From: Favolaschia claudopus
Lineage: Eukaryota > Basidiomycota > Agaricomycetes > Agaricales > Mycenaceae
DNA length: 64,000 nt
Assembly: GCA_037176885.1 (NCBI GenBank)
Contig: JAWWNJ010000246.1
Location: 1-64,000 of the forward strand
Direction of reading: 5' to 3'
Shown here: piece after piece, positions 32,931 through 45,045 of the stretch
Layout of the letters: each line of letters begins with the position of its first letter
Numbering within the stretch: position 1 is the first letter of the stretch
The notes under the pieces: model-generated
What the model saw: only the letters and a program-made list of their open reading frames with translations
What the model was told of the DNA's origin: nothing
Database searches by the model: none
Program-made: the position numbers and the translations under genes

Positions 32931-34519
32931 ATGTCGGGTAAGTTGACTACCTGTGCCTCTTCCGTATGCTCATTCCCCCCAGAAAAACCAATATCCATTG
33001 TACCTCTGCTCTCCCGAGCTCTTCACCGAATCCGTTCAACACCTCCACGCATAATCGCGTCGCCTCCAACTCGTGCGTCTATCAGCGCGTGTATTTCACC
33101 CCTTCGTTTAATGGACCGTTTCTCCAGAGCCCCGCAGAGCCGCTGTTTCTCTCATTATTCGCGTAGTACCTTCACCAAATGTTCCTTTCCCTATCAAGCC
33201 GGACTCTTCAAATCCGGTCACACTCTCCGAGTTTTTCGAGCTTGATTGGGTACTGTAATTTTCTTGGCTATGTTTGTCTTCGCTGAATCTTTTATGACAG
33301 GTAAATGATCCAGCGGCTCGTCCAGAGATTCTGTTCTTGCAGCGAGAGACACCCGCTCCAGAGGACTCCGCCATGAGTAGGATGCGCAACACGCAGGAGG
33401 CGCATGTTGCGTTCCCCGGTGGAAGAATGGAAGCAGATGATGAAGGCGGGCTATACACTGGTGCGTCTTGAATGTTCAGTCGTGGTCAACTAAGCTGTTT
33501 TTGACCTGAACTGTCTCAGCTATGCGCCAAACATGGGAAGAAATAGGAATCGACCTCGCTGAGAAGGACTATATGTGCATTGGACAACTTGACGACCGAG
33601 AGATCACCACATCACTGGGAAAGCGCTTGTTAATGATTCTCTCTCCCTTCGTTTTCCTCCAATTAACACCGAACGCGCCTCCACCTGATCCAATGTCCTC
33701 AACCACCTTGCACTGGACTTCTCTTGCTTCTCTCGTCTCTGCTCAAGCTCCCCCTGGATGGTCCTCGGTCGCTGTAGATGCCGCTTCGCGTCTCGCTCCC
33801 AAACATTCCACTGCATTACGCCTCATTGTTCAGGCATTGGTAGGCAGCATGGAATTTCCCGCCATCATCATACACCCCTCATCCCCACCGCCCATCACTC
33901 CGGAAGGCAAGCCCAATGTCGATAGGTTGGAAAAGGGTATGCACCCACAACAGCTCAAGCTTTGGGGGCTATCCCTTGGCATGACACTCGACTTGATGTC
34001 TTATATGGTCTTGCCGGTCCCCTCCTCATTGCGCGACAATTCCGAGGTTCAAAAGAGCAGTTCGGGGTCGTCGTCCCCCATTTCGCCGATGGTGCAGCTT
34101 CCCTATCAGACTGGCGCTGAGGGTATCCGGATGGACGTTGTCGCACCCAGTTTAGCTAGTGTATTCCCGCGATTTTCTTATCCTGACGTGAATTTCTGGA
34201 TTTGGTACGCGTTTTCCGTTATGCACAATGTTGAATATGAACTTATCCTATTTCAGGGTGTTTGGGAAGCGGTATCGAGAGGTTGTCCGGGGTTGGGAGA
34301 CCAGTGTGAGAGGTGGAGGTACAAATGACCGGAGGTAGGTCGTTTTCTTTTCGTATTTTCATCTTTGTTCATTTCGCGTTCAGAATAAACTGGTCTGGAT
34401 CTGCACTGAGCACGTTTTATGCTGCGGTTCGCAAGGCTCTCGTCGTGGTTATCGTCGCTCGCGCCCTTGGTATAATCTTTGGAGTTGCATTTGCGACATG
34501 GTGGATATTTGGACAATAA
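32931..34519 (+). CDS. Nudix hydrolase, Pcd1/CoA-pyrophosphatase-like, with C-terminal membrane helix
   Basis: Nudix-fold hydrolase of the CoA diphosphatase/NUDT7-8-like group. Exon 1 is only ATGTCGG; splicing gives MSEKPISIVPLLSRALHRIRSTPPRIIASPPTRASISAAAVSLIIRVVPSPN, then LSEFFELDWVNDPAARPEILFLQRETPAPEDSAMSRMRNTQEAHVAFPGGRMEADDEGGLYTAMRQTWEEIGIDL, which holds the Nudix box in a variant form: Gln replaces Glu after Arg, while the EExG core is intact. SLGKRLLMILSPFVFLQL continues the domain. The C-terminal part includes VFGKRYREVVRGW and ends in a helix KALVVVIVARALGIIFGVAFATWWIFGQ that is strongly hydrophobic. Introns at GCGC/AAVS (about 33088-33151) and DW/VND were resolved by frame. The substrate is not determined. 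Confidence 0.85.
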
Positions 34520-34662
34520 TGCATACAGTCAATGGTAATGTCTTTACGCACATTTTATTCGTGGTTAAAGTTGTGTTACTTGTTTTTCTATTGTATATCT
34601 TGTACACGAATAACTACCACATCGCATCCTTTCCTTCGATAACTGCGAACTACAACACAGTA

Positions 34663-36957
34663 TTACGACAGCGGTAAACCACAAACCTCGCAATCGGTGC
34701 CGCGGTGCGCGTTCTCGAATGTACAGTGAGGGCAAATTCGGATTCCAGAGCTAGTTCCGCCGGTTCCTGCGGAAGCAGCTTCCTCAGCCGCAATCTGGTC
34801 CAGAATGTCTTGCGGAATTTCATCGTCTGGTCGAGAAGATGATGATGGCTGAGCTGCCGCTATACGTTTATTTCATTTATCAGAATGCAGAACCAGCTCA
34901 AAACGACGAAAACGCACAGGCACTCTCCCGTGTAAAGGTCATTAACGTGTTCCAGCCTTCAGTAGCCAACAATGGATCCAGTTGACTCAGATCGTCCAAC
35001 AGTGTAGGTGAAGTCACAATGCGCATCATGAGCTTCACGTCGTCCTGTGAGCGAGTACTTATAACTTGCACTGGAAAGAGGAATATATGTCACGTACCGG
35101 AGAAAACAGCTGGGTTGTATCCAGAAACGCGACAAGATGCCAGTCGCTCAGCCAAGTTGCTAGCTCACGCCGCTTGTGAGCCTCCCCAGGTTTGGCCAAC
35201 CGACTGTCACCAATATTCGGGGCATCTAGTCTTGCAAGAGCGCTAATGACATTTTCTACTCGCTGATCCTCTAGGCCGGGTCGGTTCTCGATGGCAAACT
35301 TGGCCGACTGGAACAGCGGTGAAGGATTCTGCGGGAAACCGTGTGTGACCTTTGAAAATAACAACAAAACGTTAAACCGAGCTGCCTGTCGAATAGTCAG
35401 ATAGACTGACGTTAACCATGAGATATTCAACGGGGAAGGCCGGCTTGGCGGTCTTCTTCACCTCAAGACCGTACTCGTTCTTGTAAGTGAAGAAGACGTC
35501 AGGCACGTATCTCGCCGAGTCTTGTGTCCTGTCCTCCTCCTTGACTCGAACAATGCTGGGGTCAACACTCGGCTCTATCATATCCGCCTCCACCATGGCA
35601 CAAGCCTGTTCGGATACCTGATACGCGGCAACGTCGACCTGCCCGTCTTCAGTGGCAGTAAGGATAGCCGTAACCAATCGTGACGCAAATTGGCCGGTTG
35701 GGGAAGACTGTGAGGGGGTAGGATAGGCTTGCTGCATTGTGGCGGCAAAGATGGCTTCTAATGAAGACATATAGAAGGAACCAGGGTGTCGCTTGTAGAC
35801 AATCTTTGACCGATCTTCCTCTGTTGGTGTCAGATCGGTGAAAATATATCCCACTACCGTTAACGGTGTCGAGGCTGAAGCAGATACAGCCCGGATACGA
35901 GGCTCCTCCTCCCATGGCAAGCCTAACGTCAAACCATCAAGGTCACCCTCCTGTGGAGGTTCGTAGATAGCTTCAACTACGGCTTTGATCCCCATGGGTA
36001 CTATGTCGTACGGCTCATACCGCCCAATCAACCAGCCAAACCGCTGAGAACCAGTGGAACGCCACGCGTGCAAGAAACGTTCTATCACGTCGGTTGAAGC
36101 AATCTCGAGGTGGTCGACCATTCGAAAAGGTTGAGACTGGAGGGTGATAGCAGAAGGCTGACATGATGTGCAGATGCCAGCGGGCCATGAAGGGTGACCA
36201 CTGGGACACGGCACTTTCACTTTATATGAAAGTGGAGTGAGCGGAGGGAGGGAAGATGTAGCGGAGACAGTCTGCTTAGGTGTGATTTTCTTCAGATACG
36301 CGTGATAGGATAGATGCTTTATGGCTTGCGCTTTGTGGTGGACAGCATCGTATGGTTCGAGAGGCATACAGTAGTCGCACATTCCATTTGCGGCGTGCGT
36401 GCAGAACCGAGCGTCGCGACCGCGTTTGATTTTGCCGTCCTTGCCTCTCCAATGGACATCGACAGGGTCTTCTTTGACCATTTCCCATATCCGGGTCGGC
36501 TCCGTAGCAGCAGCACCAGCACTAATATTTGTGGATGCGGAGGAACTCGACGAGGCGGAGATATCCTTGGTCTTGTAATTGACAAAAACCAAATCAGTGT
36601 GCCTTAGACGACATCAGTGACGCGCGAAGAACGGGATGGCCGACGTACTTGAGACCTAAACTCTCTAACGATCGAGCTTTCAAGCTTGAAAGGTTTGCTT
36701 CGTTTCCTCGTGGTTGGTTAGAGATGGTCAAAGTGGATACATCGGCATTTGGGGCAGTTTCAAGAATCTGGAACGGCTATCGATTTCAAGCCTGTTTGTA
36801 TCTTCCGGCTTGGACCCACCTTTGCGAGCAACTCTGAAATGTCTGCGGTGGGAGGTAACTCAAAACGAAAGTTTCCATCTGGAGACCTAACCCGGAGCAA
36901 CTTGAGATGTATTCAGGACACTAATCTGAGGAAAACCGAAGGAAAGACACGTACCAT
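34663..36957 (-). CDS. NPL4: Npl4, Cdc48/p97 ubiquitin cofactor
   Basis: Partner of Ufd1 and Cdc48 that recognises and begins unfolding of ubiquitinated proteins, at the ER (ERAD) and on chromatin. The first exon is the ATG codon alone (complement 36955-36957), spliced to LLRVRSPDGNFRFELPPTADISELLAKV, the ubiquitin-like N-terminus. Then DVHWRGKDGKIKRGRDARFCTHAANGMCDYCMPLEPYD (zinc finger), YKVKVPCPSGHPSWPAGICTSCQPSAITLQSQPFRMVDHLEI, and the MPN-like core VIERFLHAWRSTGSQRFGWLIGRYEPYDIVPMGIKAVVEAIYEPPQEGD. The C-terminus ends with an NZF finger ICPHCTFENAHRGTDCEVCGLPLS. About six introns; no frame break. Divergent from Cullin-4 across 98 bp. Confidence 0.95.
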
Positions 36958-37055
36958 GGTGAAAGTACGAGTGAAGGTCAATGTCGAGACGCGTAATGGA
37001 GCACATCACGCAGTCACGCTGTGACTTGGCTGCTTAATCTTGATTTCGGACGGCC
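36958..37055. promoter_or_regulatory. 98-bp shared NPL4 / CUL4 promoter
   Basis: Very short bidirectional region containing ACGCGT at 36989-36994 and the palindrome-like GTCACGCTGTGAC at 37013-37025. Similar GTCAC/GTGAC words recur at the CSN6/MCM5 promoter. The role is inferred from position; transcripts may start inside the annotated first exons. Confidence 0.5.
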
Positions 37056-39968
37056 ATGGTGTCTGTGTTGCAACTCTTGTCTCTTCCAGCACATTCTACT
37101 GGCTTTACCGCCGTTACAGACTCTATCAATGACACTACCGATTCCTCTCCCCCTCACAAGACTCCTCGCCTCACAGGCGACTCAGACTCGCCTTCGGCAG
37201 CCAGAGGTTCCTCCAAACCCAACCAACCTGTCAGAATCCAGGTCATTGGCGGTACTGAGCGTCCAAAAGCACAGAAACCTCGACAGATTCTTCCCCAAAG
37301 CATAAGGCAGCTGCTGTCTCGCGAAAGCCCAGTGGACGCAACTTTCGAGGCCATCTACAATGAATGTTTCTCCGCTGTTTGTGTCGCGAATACCGGGGAA
37401 AACCTTTATGGAACCCTGAAGCTCGAGTTAGAGCAAGCAATCAGCGTCTTATGTCGTCAGCTCTTGGCCGCTCGCAAGACCGCTCCAAGCACTAAATCTG
37501 GTCACGACCTTGATGTTGAAGCTGCGGAAGAGGCAGCAAATTGGCTCACCAAGTTTGTGGCAGATTGCCAATGGTTCGAAGAGCAAGTAGCTCTATTACA
37601 GTCGTTGTTCACCTATCTGGATCAAGTCTATGTGCCTCGTGCCGCTGTTCCCAATATCCGGTAAGTACAAGACGCGAACTGAACTCTGTTGCTAACAATA
37701 CATCAGAAATCTTGCATTTACCCTTTTCGTGAGGAGGATCTTTGAAAATCCTGAATTAATGGAGTTTTTGCGGAACAGCGTTCGCACAGTGGTCACTGCT
37801 GAACGATACCTCAAGTCAGTATCGCTAATTGGAGTAGGCTTATCCTCATCTCGCAGCAGACTAGGTGTCAGGTACTCTCGGAGCATCCCGTCCCTTATTT
37901 CGCATCTATACACTCATCAACAGTACACCGTCTTCGAGGAGTTCTATCGAGATTTTACCTTTGAATATTTCGAGAAGGAGTCGTCTACTCTAGCGGAATC
38001 AATGAAGGACAAACCGAAAGAATTCTTTGCGCACATTCAAACCCTGGTCAGGGAAGAGGTTCAGAGGTCTCGTGATCTTTTACCCGCTGGGAGCTGGAGT
38101 GTCATGCGAGATGCGACCGTCAAGGCTTTATTAGGCGGAAGAATGAGCTGGATTGCTGAGACTAGTGGGTGTATCTCACTTGACCTTTCTACCGGTTCCT
38201 GAATACCCAAATTAGCGCTCGGGGACTTCCTCGACTCCAGGGATTACCAGAGCATGCAAGCTATGAATGATCTCTTTTCGGATACGGGAGATGATAAGGT
38301 TATTTGTGCGACTTTCAAGAATCACATTCAGGTATGCGCTTGGAGTTTTCGTGCAGACAACTCGAGTGTTAATATCCCGGGTGTAGAAAACGGTCCAAAC
38401 GATTGTCAAGGACGCCAGCGCCGATGACACAATGGTCCAGCGCCTGTTAGAGTGCCGTTCAATCGCCGATTCCGCCATCAAGGAATGCTTCCAGGTGGAG
38501 CCTGTGATTCTGGCGAATTCCAAGTCGGGCCAGGCAGAATCCACTAGCGTCCTCCCTCTCAAGCAACCGAACCGAGATTTTGTTTATGCGGTCTCCGATG
38601 CGTTTGCTTCCGGCTTCAAAGCGCGCCGTAATAAACCTGCCGAAATGATTGCGAAACATCTCGACAAACTGATGCGCAAAGGCCAGGGTGCCATGTTAGA
38701 CGCTGAATTTCATGCATTGCTAGACACGGCTCTTGGTCTGTACAGATTTACGGAGGACAAGGACGTGTTCAGAGGATTCTATCTGCGAGCGTTGGCCAAA
38801 CGATTGTTGCTTGAGCGGAGTGCTTCGCAAGACTTCGAGTCCACCGTTCTGAAACGGTTACAAGATGGTATGGGTATCTGCCTTGCCTCGCCTTCTGAGC
38901 CGTTAATCCTTCTGTAGAATACGATCCCGAATTTAGTATGGGAAAGGAGATGTTTAAAGATCTAGCGTTATCTCGAGATACCATGGCGGAGTATCACAAC
39001 CAACTGTCCATGGACAGTAACGGGCGCAAGCTGTCGGTCATGGTGCTAAAGCAGGCTGCGTGGCCGTACTCGAAGGAAGAACACAAAATCATGCTTCCAC
39101 CCAATGTTCGTCTTTTTTTCCGATTCATACGGTCCATATTGTTTCAATTGACCGCTGTATTAGATGCAGGAGGAGTTCGACGCATTTGAGAGGTTTTATA
39201 AGATGAAACGTTAGCCCAGCTTTTTAGATCCCAGACTTCACATTAACATATACATATATTCCAGATAGCAACCACATCCTCGTTCCTCAGCATAGTGTTG
39301 GAACAGTGACCATGACTGGGCATTTTAAGGATGGCAAGAAAGAATTATCGGTGTCTCTATATCAAGCCGTGATACTTCTCCTCTTCAACCGCTCTACGGA
39401 ACTCTCGTTCTCTGAGATCATTCAAGAGGTCGGAATGCGTAAGTCGAACCGTGCATGGTGCAATCCGGCTAACCTTCCATGTCAAGTGGCTTCTACTCTT
39501 CGTGTTACATTGCAAAGCCTTGCATGTGGCAAGAAAAGAGTGTTGTTAAAAGAACCTGCTGGACGAGACATCAACGACAATGATGTGTTTCGCTTCAACG
39601 ACGCGTTTACGGATCCTCGTGCAAAGGTCCACATCAACTCTATCCAGGTCAAAATCTCGGTAGGCTACTGTCCTGCTGCTCGTAGACTTTTCACTTTAAC
39701 CTTTCGCTATTAGACGGAGGAATCACAGCAGACGCAATCGGCGATTGACACCGAAAGACTGTACTCGCTAGACGCGGCGATTGTACGCATCATGAAAGCA
39801 AAGAAAGAGTTGCGCTACCAGCCCTTGCTCACTGAAACAACGAACGCCGTGATAAAGCACTTCAAGCCTGAAGTGAAAGATATCAAGGCCCGCATTGACC
39901 ACTTGATAGAAGCCGAGTATATACGACGGGACGACGAAACACCGGATCTCGTCATATATGTAGCTTGA
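37056..39968 (+). CDS. CUL4: Cullin-4 scaffold of CRL4 ubiquitin ligases
   Basis: Scaffold of DDB1-based RING ligases acting in DNA repair, replication licensing and heterochromatin. After a disordered Ser/Pro-rich N-terminus (MVSVLQLLSLPAHSTGF...), cullin repeats begin at RQILPQSIRQLLSRESPVDATFEAIYNECFSAVC and include FVRRIFENPELMEFLRNSVRTVVTAERYL, FEYFEKESSTLAESM, KPAEMIAKHLDKLMRKG, FRGFYLRALAKRLLLERSASQDFESTVLKRLQ and EMFKDLALSRDTMAEYH. GTVTMTGHFKDGKKELSVSLYQAVILLLFN leads to the winged helix, and the neddylation site lies in AAIVRIMKAKKELRYQPLLTET; the end reads IDHLIEAEYIRRDDETPDLVIYVA. The length suits Cul4. Alternative short first exons are possible. Confidence 0.93.
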
Positions 39969-40414
39969 ATTTGATATAAGCCAATGCGTTCTTTCAAAAG
40001 TTTTGAGATTATGCCTTTGAAGTAAGAGGCGTGGTTCGCAAGTGGTTCGTCACGATTGCGCCTTGAATCGTCATGCCGAATGACAGCTCCAAACTGGGCT
40101 TTTGAACAGTTACGCGACAAACCGGTTCGCTTTGCGCGAATTCCGAATTCATGGTTTGACAAGGAAGACGACCACCTGACCCGTGGAAACGCGGTCCTAA
40201 TGTGCGATTCTAACTGACTTGCAGATTTACGCGTTAATTCGGGCAAAAAACGCGTCGACACACTCGCGCGTCTCGCGTCTCTGTTCCGAGCCGGCAACTA
40301 AACTAATTCAAATTCGAGTTCAACTGGCTCAAATTCGCAATTCGGGCAATGGATGGCGACTGGCTCCTGCACACCAGGATGCGCTTGAATCTGCCGTACT
40401 CCTGATTCCTTCTT
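39969..40414 (+). promoter_or_regulatory. bZIP upstream region with two ACGCGT sites
   Basis: 446 bp between CUL4 and the bZIP gene, no supportable gene. ACGCGT occurs twice, at 40229-40234 and 40250-40255, with further CGCG-rich words to 40275. No TATA box was recognised. Confidence 0.45.
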
Positions 40415-41388
40415 ATGTCTTCTCAACGCCTGCTAGGACGAGATCTCACGTCTATTCCTCTTGAACCTGAGATTGAGAAAGAATTCTCGCATTGGGAGCG
40501 TCTCGTCTTTTCTTTCGATATGCAAAATAACGATCCGAACAACACGAGTAACAATCCGCAGGGTCAGCCGCAAACTCCAGAAGGTCAGTGTTAAGGAGCC
40601 TTTCGTTCTATATTTATTCATTGGTGGCACTAGAAATCCAAACGGCTGCCTTGCTTGCGCAGCTTGCAGCGTCTACAGGCACAATTTTTCCTACTGTACA
40701 CGGAGGACAATACCCTGGCTTTCCTCCGAGCCACCTTGGTTCGCAAGGATTTATTGGGGGGCCAACAAACATGCGCTCTTTTGTCTCTCCTGCCAATCTG
40801 GCATCCACGCCTTATGGTGTTCAGCCATATCCTTTCTTCCATGGCAGCCCACCGCCCCCACCTCAAAATCCACCGGCTACTGTCGACCCTATGAACATGA
40901 GGGCAAGACCGCAGCCTCAAGCTGGTCCTTCAACGGCAAATACAGCCCCAGACGACGACGATATTGACGATTATGAAGACAAACGTCAACGGAATACAGC
41001 TGCATCGGCTCGTTTTCGTATAAAGAAAAAGCAGAGGACACTTGCCTTGGAGAGGACTGTATCGGATCTGTCGGGTCGGGCAGACGAGTTGGAACGTGAA
41101 GCTGCTGATTTGAGGCGCGAGAACGGATGGCTGAAAGTGAGTGCAGACCAAGATTGAATATTGGAAAAGTCCGTTGATGACATCTACCAGGAAATTGTTA
41201 TGCTCAAGGGCGGTCGATTAGCCGGACTCGATCTCTCCCGAGGTTCGGATTCACGAGGGCAGGGTAGCCAGGCGGGAGCTTCAAGGCAAGATGCGCGAGG
41301 AAATGAGGAATCGGATTCGGAATCATCCGATGAGCAAGGGAATTCGGGAAGAAAGAAAAAGGGCAAAGGGAAAGCGAAGAAGAAGTGA
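40415..41388 (+). CDS. bZIP transcription factor, Cys3/MetR-like
   Basis: Three exons: 40415-40583, 40634-41136 and 41191-41388. The N-terminal half is Pro/Gly/Asn-rich and disordered (MSSQRLLGRDLTSIPLEPEIEKEF, PTVHGGQYPGFPPSHLGSQGF). An acidic DDDDIDDYEDK leads into the basic region KRQRNTAASARFRIKKKQRT and a leucine zipper LERTVSDLSGRADELEREAADLRRENGWLKEIVMLK. The RNTAASARFRxKKK signature is that of N. crassa CYS-3 and A. nidulans MetR, activators of sulfur assimilation, so the same role is likely but not proven. The C-terminus is acidic/serine-rich then Lys-rich (GRKKKGKGKAKKK), a probable nuclear localisation signal. Confidence 0.9.
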
Positions 41389-42102
41389 GCCCCATTAATT
41401 ATGGGATTCGTTGGCACCTGCGATTTGGAGTATTCTAGAACCGCGTCTTCACCGAGCAAGCAGATATTTGTTTGGACTTGGATTTAGGGATTCGAGGAGA
41501 TTGAAAACAATTCAACCAGACATTGCGTCTTCAAGACGAAAAACGTCATGGTCCTGAGGCACGAAAATTCGAAACGATCGAAGTATCATCTGAGAGACGG
41601 ACAGCAGATTCAACGACGTCGCCAGCAGAGACCGAAATGAAGCAAGATTTTGAGCTGATGCATAAGACCGACGGCGATAGTTAACGTTGAGTTAGGGGGT
41701 TGAACTTGAATAAGAGGCTATTGGCCGCGGCCTGCGGCGGCGAAGTCCCGGAGAAAGCCGGCTGATGGATTGTTCCGGCTCGGCTTTCCCGCACGTTTGT
41801 GCTCAACCACAACCGTGACCACAACAGACTACAACCACTAACACTTAGCGAGGCTACAGCAAAAATGGGCTGCATTGACGCGCTTTCTGGCCAGAAGAAC
41901 AGCAAATCTGGTACAGGCTTGCATTCGGCGCGGATGAGATACGCGATATCCACTCGGTAGCCACAAATTAACGCGATTTCTGGAGCAAGGATCGCCCCTG
42001 CAACGTTCGTACGGAAACCCCGAATAGACTCCAATAAAAAGATTTTGTGATTTGTGTGGGCGAGCAACCGCATCCACTGTGCTCTGATCCACCCCCGCCA
42101 TA
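41389..42102. other. gene-free intergenic region
   Basis: 714 bp between the bZIP gene and the phosphodiesterase gene. I see no conserved protein in any frame, no RNA gene and no repeat. A GC-rich patch near 41720-41800 is the only compositional change. Confidence 0.5.
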
Positions 42103-43622
42103 ATGTTGCTGTCCTTCACCGTCTCTTGTATGGCAGCACTCGTCTCAGCCAGCTCCCAACAACCCCTGGCGCGTCCGTGGGCATTCGACGTACAGGTGAA
42201 TTATACCGGAAATGCAATCTTCTACGATGCAAACCAATCACAGGGCCACCGTGGCGGTCGCGGAAACGCCGTTGAGAACACCCTACCAAGTTTTGCCTGG
42301 TAAGGCATTGGGTCTCGCCTCATTCACCCTGCAATGTCATCTTAGGGGTCTCATTGACGGCGCTACCACGCTGGAGTTGGATAACGGGGTAACGAAGGTG
42401 ATACATTTCTCCGCAGGCATCTAGAGGTTTGTTCAACTTGTGTTTAATTCAGGATGGGGTGGTAGTCGTCTGGCATGACGAGGAAATAGTGGCTTCCAAG
42501 TGCCAAGATACTGCACCTGTGGTAAGTGAAATTTTTCGAGCTCCTCGCCCGATGGAGGCTAACAGCCAGACAGCATCCAGAAGATCCTAATTTTCCATAT
42601 GTCGGAAAATTTATCGCGAACCTCACACTCGCTCAACTTAAAACACTGGATTGCGGCTCTCAACGTCAAAGTAATTTTCGTGAGTTTTGCAAGCGAATCT
42701 TTCTCTGCTCTCGCGTTATTTAACGACATTCGAATAGCACTCCAACTTACCTATCCCGGAACCCGTATATCCACTATGCAAGAGGTGTTTGACTTTGTCG
42801 AATGCGTGGATCCTGAGCACTTGATGAAGTGACTAAAATTCTGAAATGCAACTCAGTTGTCTGATTTTTCCGCAGCTGGAATATCGAATCCAAGATAGAC
42901 GCTGCAATCCCAGAACGAACGCGCAGCGTGGACGTTTTCGTGCACAGCCAGCATGAAGTGTTTTCGGCGAGTCCTTACAAGGAGCGTATCACCTATCAAA
43001 GTTTCGACTGGAGGTCGCTACTAGCTATGAAGGCGAGGCTCATCCTTGTTGATGATTACTCGAGCATAAATCGATGTAACTTTGCAGAAACTGGACCCTT
43101 TCATCATGACCTCTGCTCTTGTTGAATAGTAGGTGCTCAAAAATCTCAACAGTCAATAGTCTCAAAGTCATCCCTCGTAGCGAAACCGCTGTCATGCCCG
43201 ATGATACGGCGTCACCGTGGCTCGGAGGTCTCAACTTGCAGAACTTTTCGGGATCTTCTCTAGGCGTGAAACTCGCCAATGCTGCTCACGCTATTAATGC
43301 CTCCATCATCTCTCCCGACGCATACGATATACCGAATTCCCTGACAAGCAAGGAATTGGTGGATCAAGCGCATTACCTAGGAATGATGGTCAAACCCTGG
43401 ACGGTAAAATTTGGCAATCACTCGACGCTGCGGATGCTGATGCTCAAACAGGTGAATAGTCTCGACATGGCGGACAACTTGTTACGATGGGGAGTCGACG
43501 GTATCATAACGGACTACCCGAATATCGTCAGACGATGGGTTCAACAGCAGGGACGACAGGTTGCTCCCAAGTACCCCAAGCGACGAGTCCTGAGTTGTCT
43601 GGAAGAGCACAGCAGGTTTTGA
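42103..43622 (+). CDS. secreted glycerophosphodiester phosphodiesterase
   Basis: GDPD-family enzyme hydrolysing glycerophosphodiesters to glycerol-3-phosphate and an alcohol. A signal peptide (MLLSFTVSCMAALVSASS) indicates secretion. The catalytic block GHRGGRGNAVENTLPSFAWGLIDGATTLELDNGVTKDGVVVVWHDE carries the HR...EN, E-D and H residues of the TIM-barrel active site. Later motifs: YVGKFIANLTLAQLKTLDCGSQR, YPGTRISTMQEVFDFVE, ITYQSFDWRSLLAMKKLDP, AHYLGMMVKPWTVNSLDMADNLLRWGVDGIITDYPNIVRRWV. About eight introns; frames remain open. The C-terminus is basic without an anchor. It probably serves phosphate or choline scavenging outside the cell, an inference from the leader. Confidence 0.88.
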
Positions 43623-43781
43623 ACTAGAGGAAAATAATAGAATGTAAATAAATATAGTTTAGAGTAGACACTAAGGGAAAGAATACCACTGGCTGCTATT
43701 GTTGACAGTTGTTGTACACCTAGTCGGATCAATTTGGGGGATACTGCACTTTAGAACCTTTGCTCATCGCGCGCCACGACG

Positions 43782-44845
43782 ATGGCTTTCAACGGCTTGA
43801 AAAAAGCGGTCACCTTGTCGCCTTGTGTGCGGACCCTTCCTTCTGGTGTACCCGCTGCTCCTCTTCTCAACCTCGCTGCGCGAGCACCCGCCGACCCTCA
43901 TGATCACGGCCACGGTGTCGCAGGTCCCCGCTCAGACTCTACTCCCCGATGGGTTGGCGGCGTATCGCGGACAGCCTCTGGTCTTGCTTCCAAGAGCTAC
44001 GTTACCCGTAAGATTTTCTCAAACCACGTATCTCGTGTCTTGACATTTTTCGAACTCAAACAGTTTCTCCTACAACCCCTCTCTCTGCGCGCTTCCTGCA
44101 CACCTCTGTCGCTGTAAAGGATGCCCCGCAGGTTCCCGATTTCTCTCACTACCGCGCAAACGACAACGACAGCAACCGCGCGTTCTCCTACTTCATGGTG
44201 GGCACTTTCGGCCTCGTCTCTGCGTCCGTCGCCAAATCCACCGTAACCGAATTCCTCAAAACCATGTCGGCCTCGGCGGACGTGCTTGCACTTGCGAAGG
44301 TCGAGATTGAGCTTGCGTCTATCCCGGAGGGCAAGAACGTTATTGTCAAATGGCGTGGCAAGCCCGTGTTCGTTCGTCACAGGACGCAGTCGGAAGTTGA
44401 CGAGGCTCGGGAGACTAAGTGGGAGTCTTTGCGTGATCCTGAGAGCGACGAGCAGAGAGTTAAGAAGCCCGAGTGGTTGGTTATGCTTGGTATTTGCACT
44501 CACCTTGGATGCGTGCCCATTGGTGAATCTGGAGATTTTGGAGGATGGTGCGTTTGGTCTTTTTCACGTGTCTTGTCTGCGTGCTGCTCTAACGCTCTTG
44601 TTTTCTTGTGCAGGTTCTGCCCTTGCCACGGTTCCCATTATGATATTTGTACGTTTTCGAATTCTTTCTCTCAGCGTTTCCTATTAACCCGACTGCCCTA
44701 CAGCTGGACGTGTGCGCAAAGGCCCTGCTCCCGTACGTCTTTATGTTCTTCCTTTGTCTTCGTTGTGCTCACTTTGTGGTAGCTAAATCTTGAAATTCCG
44801 GCGTACGAATTCAATGATGCTGAGGGCAAACTCATCATTGGATAA
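43782..44845 (+). CDS. RIP1: Rieske iron-sulfur subunit of cytochrome bc1 complex
   Basis: Ubiquinol-cytochrome c reductase iron-sulfur protein of the inner mitochondrial membrane. The conserved part reads [54 protein letters not shown] (membrane helix), [38 protein letters not shown], then the 2Fe-2S ligand loops CTHLGC and CPCHGSHYD and a last exon [30 protein letters not shown]. Introns fall between GGW and FCPC, DI and SGR, and PAP and LNL. The N-terminal leader ([15 protein letters not shown]...) is basic and Ala/Ser-rich as for a mitochondrial presequence, but an optional intron at about 43847-43927 makes its exact sequence uncertain. Confidence 0.95.
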
Positions 44846-45045
44846 AAATAATAAATGGATTTTCGTTAGAATAGCTTATACATTCTGTGCCTATAAGACT
44901 AGAGATGGTCTGGAAGTTTCCAACGATATACGTTCCTCGTCTGCCTCGGTTGCCGTGTTTACCCGCGTTTCGAGGACGTTATAAGACGGCGTCTGGCCAA
45001 CTCTATTCTCACCCCCTCGTTCCCCCGTTCATCTACGCTCTCACA

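Noticed and set aside
41681..42073. Minus-strand open frame of 130 codons in the large intergenic region
   Set aside because: No recognisable domain, no intron structure, and composition like flanking non-coding DNA; probably chance.
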